The position numbers and the translations under genes are program-made. From Paraclostridium benzoelyticum (lineage in GTDB: Bacteria > Bacillota > Clostridia > Peptostreptococcales > Peptostreptococcaceae), in NCBI RefSeq assembly GCF_001006285.1, contig NZ_LBBT01000147.1, forward strand, positions 1 to 64,000: a stretch of DNA of 64,000 nt, given 5' to 3'. The notes below the pieces were generated by a model. It searched no databases. It saw only the letters and a program-made list of their open reading frames with translations, and had not been told where the DNA came from. Every line of letters begins with the position of its first letter. Within the stretch, counting starts at the first letter, position 1. Positions 46,263 to 54,172 of this stretch are shown here, piece after piece.

Positions 46263-47606
46263 ATGGAAAAGATAAAAGTAGTTCATTATGTAAACCAATT
46301 CTTCGCAGGAATTGGAGGAGAAGAAAAAGCTGATACGAAACCACATATAGCTGAAAAATTACCTCCAATAAGTTTACAATTAAACAAGTTATTAGGGGAT
46401 GAAATAGAAGTAGTTGGAACTGTAGTTTGCGGAGACAGTTATTTCGGAGAAAACATGGATGCTGCTAGCCAAGAAGTATTAGGAATGGTTAAAAGCTTCG
46501 AACCACAATTATTTATAGCTGGACCAGCGTTCAATGCAGGAAGATACGGGGTTGCTGCAGGAACAATAACTAAATTCGTAAAAGATGAATTAAATATACC
46601 AGCTTTAACAGGAATGTACATTGAAAATCCAGGAGCAGATATGTTCAAAAAAGATTTATATATAGTATCAACATCTGACTCTGCTGCTGGTATGAGAAAG
46701 GCTCTTCCAAAAATAGCTACATTAGCTAAGAAGTTAGCTAATGGAGAAGAAATAGGATCTCCAGCTGAAGAAGGTTATATAGAAAGAGGAGTAAGAGTTA
46801 ACTACTTCGCTAAAGAAAGAGGTTCTAAGAGAGCTGTAGACATGTTATTAAAGAAAATAAAAGGTGAAGATTTCGTAACTGAATATCCAATGCCAAACTT
46901 TGATAGAGTTGATCCACAACCAGCTATAAAAGATTTATCTAAGGCTAAAATAGCTCTAGTTACTTCTGGGGGTATAGTTCCTAAAGGAAACCCAGATAGA
47001 ATCGAATCTTCTTCTGCATCTAAATACGGTGAATATTCTATAGCAGGAGTTAACGATTTAACTGAAGAAACTTACGAAACTGCTCATGGTGGATTCGACC
47101 CAGTTTATTGTAACTTAGACTCAGATAGAGTTTTACCAGTAGATGTTTTAAGAGACTTAGAAAAAGAAGGAGCTATAGGTTCTTTACATGAGTTCTTCTA
47201 CTCAACTACAGGTAACGGAACTGCTGTTGCAAGTTCTAAGAAGTTTGCTGCTGAATACGCTCAAAAGTTAATAGCTGCAGGCGTTGACGCTGTAATACTA
47301 ACATCTACTTGAGGTACTTGTACTCGTTGCGGTGCAACGATGGTAAAAGAGATAGAAAGAGCTGGTCTTCCAGTTGTTCATATCTGTACAGTAGTACCTA
47401 TATCTTTAACTGTTGGAGCTAATAGAATAGTTCCAGCTATAGCTATACCTCATCCTCTTGGAAATCCTAAGTTAGATCCAGCTGAGGAAAAAGCTTTAAG
47501 AAGAAAATTAGTTGAAAAATGCTTAGTTGCATTAGCTACTGAAGTTGATGGTCAAACAGTATTTGAAAAAGATATAACTTTAAAGGATATAATGGCTAAC
47601 GCTTAA
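46263..47606 (+). CDS. grdB: Glycine reductase component B gamma selenoprotein (Sec350)
   Basis: The TGA at 47310-47312 encodes U350 in LTST-U-GTCTRCGATM, giving 447 aa in all. This is the glycine-specific selenoprotein that attacks the activated amino acid. A perfect hairpin CGTTGC-GGT-GCAACG has its loop 19 bases past the TGA and is an excellent SECIS. It starts 26 bases after grdA with AAGGGG upstream. Together with grdE it forms protein B. Confidence 0.96.
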
Positions 47607-47713
47607 TTATGGCTTAGGAGTTTTATAATTGACTTGGGAGCGAGTAAGTCACAGACTTCACGTTAGAATCCTGCGGCTTGCTATATATATTGAGAAAACA
47701 TTTAAATAAAAAT

Positions 47714-47752
47714 TAAATAGGTGGGTTAACTTTACCCACCTATTTTTTATAA
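47714..47752 (+). terminator. Hairpin terminator between grdB and grdC
   Basis: AAATAGGTGGGTTAA and TTACCCACCTATTT with T6. It would separate protein A/B genes from protein C genes, or set their ratio. Confidence 0.85.
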
Positions 47753-47823
47753 AGTCATCCAGTCTTTTATCATAATAGAATTCAAGTAAAAATAATAACA
47801 TATATACATTGGGGGTAAATATT

Positions 47824-49359
47824 ATGACATTTCCAGTTTTAAAAGGTGCTAGTTATATTTTAGTTCACACACCAGATATGATAGTTAAAAATGGTACTAC
47901 TTGTGCTGTTGAGAGAGAAACACATCCAGAATCAGAATTTTTAAAAGAAGTTACTAATCATATAAGAAGTTATGAAGAAGTAGTAAATTATATACCAAAC
48001 CAAGTTTACATAGGAAACAACAGACCAGAAGAATTAAGAGAAATAGCTCTTCCATGGTGCGAATACAAAATGGAAGGAAAAAGAGATGGTAAGCGTGGAG
48101 AAATAATGCCACAAGATGAATTTTTAGCAATGATGCAAATATGCGATGCTTTTGATTTAGTTAAATTAAAAGAAGATTTTGTTAATGATATAAGACCTAA
48201 CTTTGAAAAGAACTACCCAGAGCTAGCTCCATTCTTTGGAAAGCTTAAAGGTGATAATATAGATGATGCAAATGAATTAATAGATTCACACCATGCTGAA
48301 GGATTATACCATAATGATCAATTAGTTGGATATGTTAAGAGAGCTCATGATGTTGACGTTAACTTAAACGCACATACAATGTTTGAAAACTTAGTTGTAA
48401 AAGCTTCAGGAGTTGTTGCTGCAGTACAATTAATAAGAAAAGAAAATGTTAATCCATTAGATATAGATTATGTAATAGAATGTTCAGAAGAAGCTTGTGG
48501 AGATATGAACCAAAGAGGTGGAGGAAACTTCGCTAAGTCTATAGCTGAAATGGCTGGACTTCAAAATGCTTCAGGATCAGACACAAGAGGTTTCTGTGCT
48601 GGGCCTACTCATGCTTTAATAAATGCTGCTGCACTTGTTAAATCAGGAGTATATAAAAATGTTATGGTAGTTGCAGGTGGAGCTAGTGCTAAACTTGGAA
48701 TGAATGCTAAAGACCATGTTAAAAAAGGCCTTCCAGTATTAGAAGACGTTGTTGGAGGATTCGCTGTTTTAGTTTCTGAAAACGATGGAGTTAACCCAAT
48801 AATAAGAACTGATTTAACAGGAAAACACAGTGTTGGAACTGGATCTTCTCCACAAGCTGTTATGACTGCATTAATAACTAGTGGACTTGATAGAGCTAAC
48901 TTAAAAATAACTGATGTTGATGTTTACTCAGTTGAAATGCAAAACCCAGATATAACTAAGCCTGCTGGAGCTGGGGATGTTCCAGAAGCTAACTATAAAA
49001 TGATAGGTGCTCTTGCTGTTAAGCGTGGAGACTTAGAAAAGAAAGAATTAAAGAACTTTGTAAGCGAAAAAGGTATACCAGGTTGGGCTCCAACTCAAGG
49101 ACATATACCTTCAGGAGTTCCATATATAGGATTTGGTATAGATGATTTAACTTCTGGAGATAAAAACAGAGCTATGGTAGTTGGTAAGGGAAGTTTATTC
49201 TTAGGAAGAATGACTAACTTATTCGATGGAGTTTCTTTCATAGTTGAGAGAAATCAAGGTGTAGAGGAAGAAGCAGCTGCAGTTTCTAAAGAAGAAATCA
49301 AGAAAATTATAGCACAATCTATGAAAAAATTAGCTCAAGATATGTTAATAGAAGAGTAG
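47824..49359 (+). CDS. grdC: Glycine reductase protein C, beta subunit
   Basis: This 511-aa thiolase-like subunit, together with GrdD, converts the carboxymethyl-selenoether of GrdA to acetyl phosphate. The thiolase/FabH-like core includes SEEACGDMNQRGGGNFAKSIAEMAG and FCAGPTHAL. The ATG at 47824 follows GGGGGT by 7 bases; a TTG 15 bases earlier in frame overlaps that site. It has its own transcript start or depends on read-through of the hairpin upstream. Confidence 0.94.
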   Translation: MTFPVLKGASYILVHTPDMIVKNGTTCAVERETHPESEFLKEVTNHIRSYEEVVNYIPNQVYIGNNRPEELREIALPWCEYKMEGKRDGKRGEIMPQDEFLAMMQICDAFDLVKLKEDFVNDIRPNFEKNYPELAPFFGKLKGDNIDDANELIDSHHAEGLYHNDQLVGYVKRAHDVDVNLNAHTMFENLVVKASGVVAAVQLIRKENVNPLDIDYVIECSEEACGDMNQRGGGNFAKSIAEMAGLQNASGSDTRGFCAGPTHALINAAALVKSGVYKNVMVVAGGASAKLGMNAKDHVKKGLPVLEDVVGGFAVLVSENDGVNPIIRTDLTGKHSVGTGSSPQAVMTALITSGLDRANLKITDVDVYSVEMQNPDITKPAGAGDVPEANYKMIGALAVKRGDLEKKELKNFVSEKGIPGWAPTQGHIPSGVPYIGFGIDDLTSGDKNRAMVVGKGSLFLGRMTNLFDGVSFIVERNQGVEEEAAAVSKEEIKKIIAQSMKKLAQDMLIEE

Positions 49360-49413
49360 GAATAGAAGACGTATAGAATTTTATAAAAATTCATTTTGAG
49401 GGGAGATCTGGTT

Positions 49414-50562
49414 ATGCCTAAAAAGATTATAGCCGAAACTTTTTTAGATATAGCAAATGCTATTGAAAGCGGCGAATTTGGTAAAAAAGTTAGAATTGGT
49501 TTGACTACATTAGGTAGTGAGCATGGAACTGAAAATTTAGTTAAAGGTGCTCACCTAGCTAAGTCAAATTTATTTGATATAGTTTTAATAGGGCCTAAAG
49601 TTGAAACTGAACTTGAGGTTGTTGAAGTTAATGAAGAAAGCGAAATGCATTCTAAAATGGAAGAATTATTAGACTCAGGTTACATAGATGCTTGTGTAAC
49701 TATGCATTACAACTTCCCTATAGGAGTTTCTACAGTTGGTAGAGTTATAACTCCAGGTAGAGGAAAAGAAATGATACTTGCTACTACTACAGGAACAAGT
49801 GCTACAAACAGAATAGAAGCTATGGTTAGAAATGCTGTTTATGGTATATCTACAGCTAAGTCTATAGGAATCAAAAAACCTACTGTTGGTATATTAAATG
49901 TCGACGGTGCTAGACAAGTAGAAAAAGCTTTAAAAGATTTACAAGCAAATGGATACGATATATCTTTTGCTGAATCAGTTAGAGCAGATGGTGGTTGCGT
50001 AATGAGAGGAAATGACTTATTATGTGGGGCTCCAGATGTTATGGTTACTGATACTTTAAGTGGAAATATATTTATGAAAGTATTCTCTTCGTTTACTACT
50101 GGTGGAGATTATGAAGCACAAGGATTTGGATATGGTCCTGGTGTAGGTGAAGACTATGATAGAAAGATATTAATATTATCTAGAGCATCTGGTTCTCCAG
50201 TTGTTGCAAATGCATTAAGATACGCTTATGACGTTGTTAAAGGTGATGTTACTAAGGTATCAAAAGATGAATTTAAAAATGTTAAAAATGCTAAATATGA
50301 CGATATTATAGCTGCTTTAACTAAGAAAGAAGTTAAGAAAGATAATGATGAGGAAGTAGCTATGCCGGCAAAAGAAGTTGTTACTCATCAAATATCTGGT
50401 ATAGATATAATGGATTTAGAAGATGCGGTTAAAGTTTTATGGAAAAATGGAATTTATGCAGAAAGTGGTATGGGATGTACGGGGCCTATAGTTCTTGTTG
50501 CTGATGGAAAAGGAGAAGCGTGTGTTAAGATGCTTCTAGATGCAGGTTATACTGCTAAATAA
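49414..50562 (+). CDS. grdD: Glycine reductase protein C, alpha subunit
   Basis: This 382-aa phosphotransacetylase/FabF-PlsX-like subunit is the site of acetyl transfer from Cys to phosphate. Sequence features are VGILNVDGARQVEKALKDL and the C-terminal SGMGCTGPIVLVA, where the reactive cysteine is expected. The product acetyl phosphate yields ATP via acetate kinase. The ATG at 49414 follows GAGGGGAGA. Palindromic element F follows the stop. Confidence 0.94.
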   Translation: MPKKIIAETFLDIANAIESGEFGKKVRIGLTTLGSEHGTENLVKGAHLAKSNLFDIVLIGPKVETELEVVEVNEESEMHSKMEELLDSGYIDACVTMHYNFPIGVSTVGRVITPGRGKEMILATTTGTSATNRIEAMVRNAVYGISTAKSIGIKKPTVGILNVDGARQVEKALKDLQANGYDISFAESVRADGGCVMRGNDLLCGAPDVMVTDTLSGNIFMKVFSSFTTGGDYEAQGFGYGPGVGEDYDRKILILSRASGSPVVANALRYAYDVVKGDVTKVSKDEFKNVKNAKYDDIIAALTKKEVKKDNDEEVAMPAKEVVTHQISGIDIMDLEDAVKVLWKNGIYAESGMGCTGPIVLVADGKGEACVKMLLDAGYTAK

Positions 50563-50596
50563 TTAAAAAACGAATCCTTGCCATGGAAGTAGTTTG

Positions 50597-50726
50597 AAGA
50601 CTGAGTTATTAGTGGGTGTAGGATTTGTGGTATGTTTTGCTCCATACAAGCTGGGAAGATGCTTGTAAATGTCGCTGCAACATACACACAAATCCTACAC
50701 TTAACTGACAACTCAGTCTTTTTTTT
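50597..50726. repeat. Palindromic element, copy F
   Basis: The outer arms AAGACTGAGTT...AACTCAGTCTT surround the middle arms GTGTAGGATTTGTG...CACAAATCCTACAC. The core is TTTTGCTCCATACAAGC...GCTTGTAAATGTCGCTGCAA. Eight Ts follow, so it doubles as the grd operon terminator. Confidence 0.88.
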
Positions 50727-50741
50727 GAGAAAATGATATTT

Positions 50742-50802
50742 AAATGCCTCTGCAACATACACACAAATCTCTCGCCTAACTGATAACCTAGTCTTTTTTT
50801 TT
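50742..50802. repeat. Extra right half of element F
   Basis: AAATGCCTCTGCAACATACA...ACAAATCTCTCGCCTAACTG...CTAGTC plus T9 repeats the right half of copy F with changes and has no left half. The same arrangement follows copies G and H. Confidence 0.8.
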
Positions 50803-51013
50803 GTATTTTTTCAAAATTATAATAAATTAAAATGAATATTAGCTTATCAATTTATGTAAAATAAATAGTGAAAATGTCGTAATAATGAGTAAATTAATTT
50901 TTGAAAAAAATAATATTTAATATATTGATTAAAGTAATTAAAAAATAAGATAAAACAAATAAAATGTAAAAAAATGGAAAACGATTGAGGGTGCTTTAGG
51001 GAATATTTTTCAG

Positions 51014-51019
51014 TATAAT
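51014..51019 (+). promoter_or_regulatory. Candidate -10 for the c-di-GMP riboswitch RNA
   Basis: A perfect TATAAT lies 30 bases before the aptamer. No good -35 stands at the right distance, so an alternative sigma factor or activator is possible. The 50803-51000 stretch is AT-rich and otherwise featureless. Confidence 0.4.
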
Positions 51020-51048
51020 AAAAAAGAAGAATAAATTAATAAGGGATA

Positions 51049-51134
51049 TAATAGGTTTAAATATAGAGGCTATGAAATATGTTTTGTATATGGGCACTTG
51101 AAACATATGGAGCTAATAGTGCAACCGGCTATTT
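51049..51134 (+). ncRNA. Cyclic di-GMP-II riboswitch
   Basis: The segment GGGCACTTGAAACATATGG followed by AGCTAATAGTGCAACC matches the conserved part of class II c-di-GMP aptamers (GGGCACTTG...AGTGCAACC pairing with the pseudoknot). ATGAA...GTTT stands at the expected place upstream. The P1 pair AATAG (51050-51054) with CTATT (51129-51133) competes with the terminator that follows, so ligand binding should favour read-through (on switch). It leads the surface-structure operon at 51393. Confidence 0.88.
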
Positions 51135-51181
51135 AAAGATATAAGTATAAAATTACTTTTATCATTTAAATAGCCTTTTTT
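51127..51181 (+). terminator. Terminator of the c-di-GMP-II riboswitch
   Basis: GGCTATTTAAA (51127-51137) pairs with TTTAAATAGCC (51165-51175), then T6. Its left arm contains the 3' strand of riboswitch P1, so the two structures exclude each other. Confidence 0.88.
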
Positions 51182-51333
51182 ATGCTAAAAATGTTGTATT
51201 TACTAAGAATTTGTGGAAAATCTATAAAATTTAGTTATATCAATATTATATGTTTTGAGCATAAAAAAGCTTTTTGAGCAACGGACGAAGTCGTTGGCGA
51301 CATGAGTGAAGCGAATTTTTATGCTAAAAATGT
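51177..51333. repeat. Direct repeat enclosing an inverted repeat in the leader
   Basis: TTTTTATGCTAAAAATGT occurs at 51177-51194 and again at 51316-51333. The second copy is also the right arm of a palindrome whose left arm TTTTGAGCATAAAAA is at 51253-51267. Inside is CAACGGACGAAGTCGTTG with GGCGACATGAGTGAAGCG. It looks like an insertion or duplication of the terminator tail, and could be a further structured regulator. Confidence 0.7.
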
Positions 51334-51392
51334 AGATAAACTATGAAATAAATCGAAGATAATTTTTATTATGAAAAATTAAGGAGAGTTAA

Positions 51393-52013
51393 ATGAGTAG
51401 AAAAAGAATTAAAGTTGGAGCAATATCTATACTTTTATTAATATGTATCGTCACCGTTCAAAAGATATCATATGCAAGTTTGACATCCAAAGATAAAGTA
51501 ACCAATACATTAAATTTGGGGGATATAAATATAGAAGTAAGTGAAACGTTTACACCGCCTAAAAATTGGAATGGAGATGAATATAGCAAAGCAGTAAAAA
51601 TAAAAAATAATAGTACATCACCAGCACTTATAAGAGTATGTATAATTCCTAGGTGGGTGGATGAAAAAGGAAATGCATGGCCAGGAGATACTAACTTAGT
51701 AACATTAAACTATGAAACTAATAATATAACAGCAAATCAAAACACAACAGAAGATGATAAATGGATCTATGGCAACGACAATTATTATTACTATAACACT
51801 ATAGTTTTAAATGACGAAGAAACAACTCAAATTTTAAAATCAGTAAGCGCAAACATTCCGGAAGAATTACAAGAAAGATATAAAAATAAGACTTTGATAG
51901 TAGATGTAAAAGCAGAGGCTGTACAGGCTACGAAAGATGCATATAAAAGAACTTGGAACAATATTGAAAATCAAGGAATACATAAAATACTAGAAAATTT
52001 ATGTACTAGGTAA
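51393..52013 (+). CDS. Secreted TasA/camelysin-like protein (first)
   Basis: This 206-aa protein has an N-terminal signal segment (residues 7-29) ending near SYASLTSKDKVTNTLNLGDI, the style of SipW-processed proteins. The beta-rich body carries TasA-family features: KIKNNSTSPALIRV and KWIYGNDNYYYYNT. A single Cys lies near the C-terminus. TasA-like proteins polymerise into biofilm fibres; this paralogue could be a minor or basal unit. It is first behind the c-di-GMP riboswitch, with AAGGAGAG before the ATG. Confidence 0.75.
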   Translation: MSRKRIKVGAISILLLICIVTVQKISYASLTSKDKVTNTLNLGDINIEVSETFTPPKNWNGDEYSKAVKIKNNSTSPALIRVCIIPRWVDEKGNAWPGDTNLVTLNYETNNITANQNTTEDDKWIYGNDNYYYYNTIVLNDEETTQILKSVSANIPEELQERYKNKTLIVDVKAEAVQATKDAYKRTWNNIENQGIHKILENLCTR

Positions 52014-52036
52014 AATAATTTCAGGGAGAATATACT

Positions 52037-52612
52037 ATGGAAAATAAAACAATGTTAAAAAAATTAGGAAATATACTTTTTTATGTAGTTCTAATATCTT
52101 TATTATCCATATCATTTATTATGGTAAAGTCTGTAAAAGAGGGAAAACAGCCAACTATAATGGGACATAAATTTTTTACAGTCATGACAGGAAGTATGCA
52201 ACCTTCAATAATGGTTGGAGATTTAGTAATAGCTAAAGAATTACAACCTGAACAAATAAATGTAGGGGATGTAATAACATTTAAAAGTCAAAATTCAGGA
52301 AACATAACAACACATAGAGTAAAAGAAATCATAAAAGATGGAGCAGGAATAAAATACATAACACAAGGTGATGCAAATAATGTGCAGGATCAAAATCCAG
52401 TAGAATCAAACGCAGTTATAGGTAAAGTTGTTAAATGTATACCGAGGGTTGGAATGGCTATGTCATGGATGAAGTCACACCTATCACTAATTATAGTAGG
52501 AATATTTGCAATAACAGCATTAAGTGCTATAGGTAGCAACCTTAGAAAAAAACTAAAATCTATAGATGAAGAAGAAAGACAAAATAAAGAAAGAGAAAAA
52601 GCGGATGCATAA
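52037..52612 (+). CDS. sipW: SipW-type (ER-type) signal peptidase I
   Basis: This 191-aa membrane protease has an N-terminal helix (10-32), the catalytic Ser53 in MTGSMQPSI and His93 in TTHRVKEI instead of the bacterial Lys. It also has YITQGDANNVQDQNPV and a C-terminal helix. The Ser-His dyad is the mark of SipW, which processes TasA-like proteins. It lies between two such substrates, the expected position. Confidence 0.9.
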   Translation: MENKTMLKKLGNILFYVVLISLLSISFIMVKSVKEGKQPTIMGHKFFTVMTGSMQPSIMVGDLVIAKELQPEQINVGDVITFKSQNSGNITTHRVKEIIKDGAGIKYITQGDANNVQDQNPVESNAVIGKVVKCIPRVGMAMSWMKSHLSLIIVGIFAITALSAIGSNLRKKLKSIDEEERQNKEREKADA

Positions 52613-52677
52613 AACAACTGTAACAGTAAGTGCTGATTACATAGATTGAGTAAATATTTAATTTTGGAGGGAATAAA

Positions 52678-53370
52678 ATGAATAAGAAAGTTCAAGCGTT
52701 AGCAGTATCAGGAGTACTGACAGTAGGTGTAATAGGGGGAACACTTGCATGGTTTACATCTCAAGATAAAGCAACAAATACTTTTAACACAGCATCAAAT
52801 AGTGATAATAATGGTAGTGGAATAAAAATAATCGAGGAATTTGAAAAACCTGAAAACATGCTTCCGGGTGATAATGTAAATAAAGATGTACAAGTAAAAA
52901 ATACTACAACATATGATCAATTTATAAGAGTTAAATTCATACCTAAATTTGTAAAAGTAACAAAAGATGGTAGTGGAAATGAAGTTAGAGAAGAAATAGC
53001 AGAAGTAAATGGACAAAAATTAGACACTGGTAATATAGAATTAAATGTCGTTAAAAAAAATGTGAATGAAAGTAAAAATAGTGGAACTTGGTTTGCTGGA
53101 AGTGATGGATATTATTATTATATGGGAAAAGTAGCTAAAGGTGATTATACTAATACATTACTTGACTCTGTAACATTAGCTAGTGATGCAGGAAATGAGT
53201 ATAGAGGATTAGGTTTTGACGTAGATGTTCAAGCTGACTCTATTCAAGCATCAAATAATGCATATGGAGATTGGGTTACAGCAGATGGATTAAAAGATAC
53301 TTTTAGTAACTTACAAAATCAAAGTGCTGTAAGTCCAACAGATTCTGAAGAACCAAATCAAAAAAACTAA
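52678..53370 (+). CDS. TasA/camelysin-like fibre protein (second)
   Basis: This 230-aa protein has the classical SipW-dependent signal (VIGGTLAWFTSQDKATNTFN). It is followed by a TasA-like jelly-roll domain: NMLPGDNVNKDVQVKNTTTYDQFIRVKF and GSDGYYYYMGKV. This is probably the main fibre subunit of the locus. GGAGGG lies just before the ATG. The C-terminal tail is Ser/Pro/Glu-rich. Confidence 0.85.
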   Translation: MNKKVQALAVSGVLTVGVIGGTLAWFTSQDKATNTFNTASNSDNNGSGIKIIEEFEKPENMLPGDNVNKDVQVKNTTTYDQFIRVKFIPKFVKVTKDGSGNEVREEIAEVNGQKLDTGNIELNVVKKNVNESKNSGTWFAGSDGYYYYMGKVAKGDYTNTLLDSVTLASDAGNEYRGLGFDVDVQADSIQASNNAYGDWVTADGLKDTFSNLQNQSAVSPTDSEEPNQKN

Positions 53371-53406
53371 GATTATAATTAAAAAATCTAATAAAGGAGT
53401 GAGAAT

Positions 53407-54138
53407 GTGAAAAGCTGTCTAAGAAAAATTTTAGTAGTCACTTCACTTCTTTCAATAATAACAACTATAAAGGTGGATGCAGATACATTGGCTCCACCTA
53501 ATGTTGAATTATTGGGAAATGCGAATGAATTAGTATACATACCTGATGATGATTTATTTCTACAACACCCTAACATGATTCCAGGAGATTATATAAGAAG
53601 AACTTTAGAAATTAAAAATAAGCATAAATACCCATACGAACTTTTCTTAAGAGCAGAGAGAGTAAGTCCAAAAGAAGAATATGATCTTTTAGATAAACTA
53701 GATTTAAAAATTTCATATAAAGATGAAGTCATATATGATGAAGCAGTTAATGGAGAAGATAAATTAACAAAAGGTATAAGTCTAGGAGTATTTAATCCAG
53801 GGCAAGAAGAAAATCTTATTGCGGAAGTCAAATTAGATGGAGCATCTACTGGAAATGAATATAAAAATAAATCTGCTCAGATAGATTGGATATTTACAGC
53901 AGTTAGAAGTGAAGATGAAAGTAAAAATAATGATAAAGAAACTTTAGATAAATCAGATAAAGTTGATAACAAAGATAAAACAGATCAATATCCAAATGAT
54001 TTAGAATCAGATGAGGATGATATGTGGAGCGAATCGCCAAAAACAGGAGAAGATGGGATTTTTATATATGTAATATTAGGGATAACTAGTATTTTACTTT
54101 TATTAATTAGTAGAAAAAACAAGAACTCTAAAAAGTAA
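53407..54138 (+). CDS. SPKTG sortase-anchored surface protein of TasA locus
   Basis: This 243-aa protein has an N-terminal signal and a beta-rich domain (HPNMIPGDYIRRTLEIKNKHKYPYELFLRAE), an acidic linker (residues 165-205), then the sorting signal SPKTG at 210-214. A hydrophobic helix and the basic tail RKNKNSKK follow. (S/P)PxTG is the signal used by the class B-like sortase of Clostridioides difficile. It may tether the fibre to the wall. It starts with GTG after AAAGGAGTG. Confidence 0.83.
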   Translation: MKSCLRKILVVTSLLSIITTIKVDADTLAPPNVELLGNANELVYIPDDDLFLQHPNMIPGDYIRRTLEIKNKHKYPYELFLRAERVSPKEEYDLLDKLDLKISYKDEVIYDEAVNGEDKLTKGISLGVFNPGQEENLIAEVKLDGASTGNEYKNKSAQIDWIFTAVRSEDESKNNDKETLDKSDKVDNKDKTDQYPNDLESDEDDMWSESPKTGEDGIFIYVILGITSILLLLISRKNKNSKK

Positions 54139-54172
54139 ATATGTTTATGCAAGGAGTGTGGAGGAACATTAA

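Noticed and set aside
47627-47690. Tenth copy of the palindromic family after grdB
   Set aside because: A small AAGTC-ACA-GACTT stem is present but the core motif and complementary outer arms are not convincing.
51177-51333. Insertion sequence remnant
   Set aside because: There are repeats but no transposase fragment and no clear target duplication of typical length.
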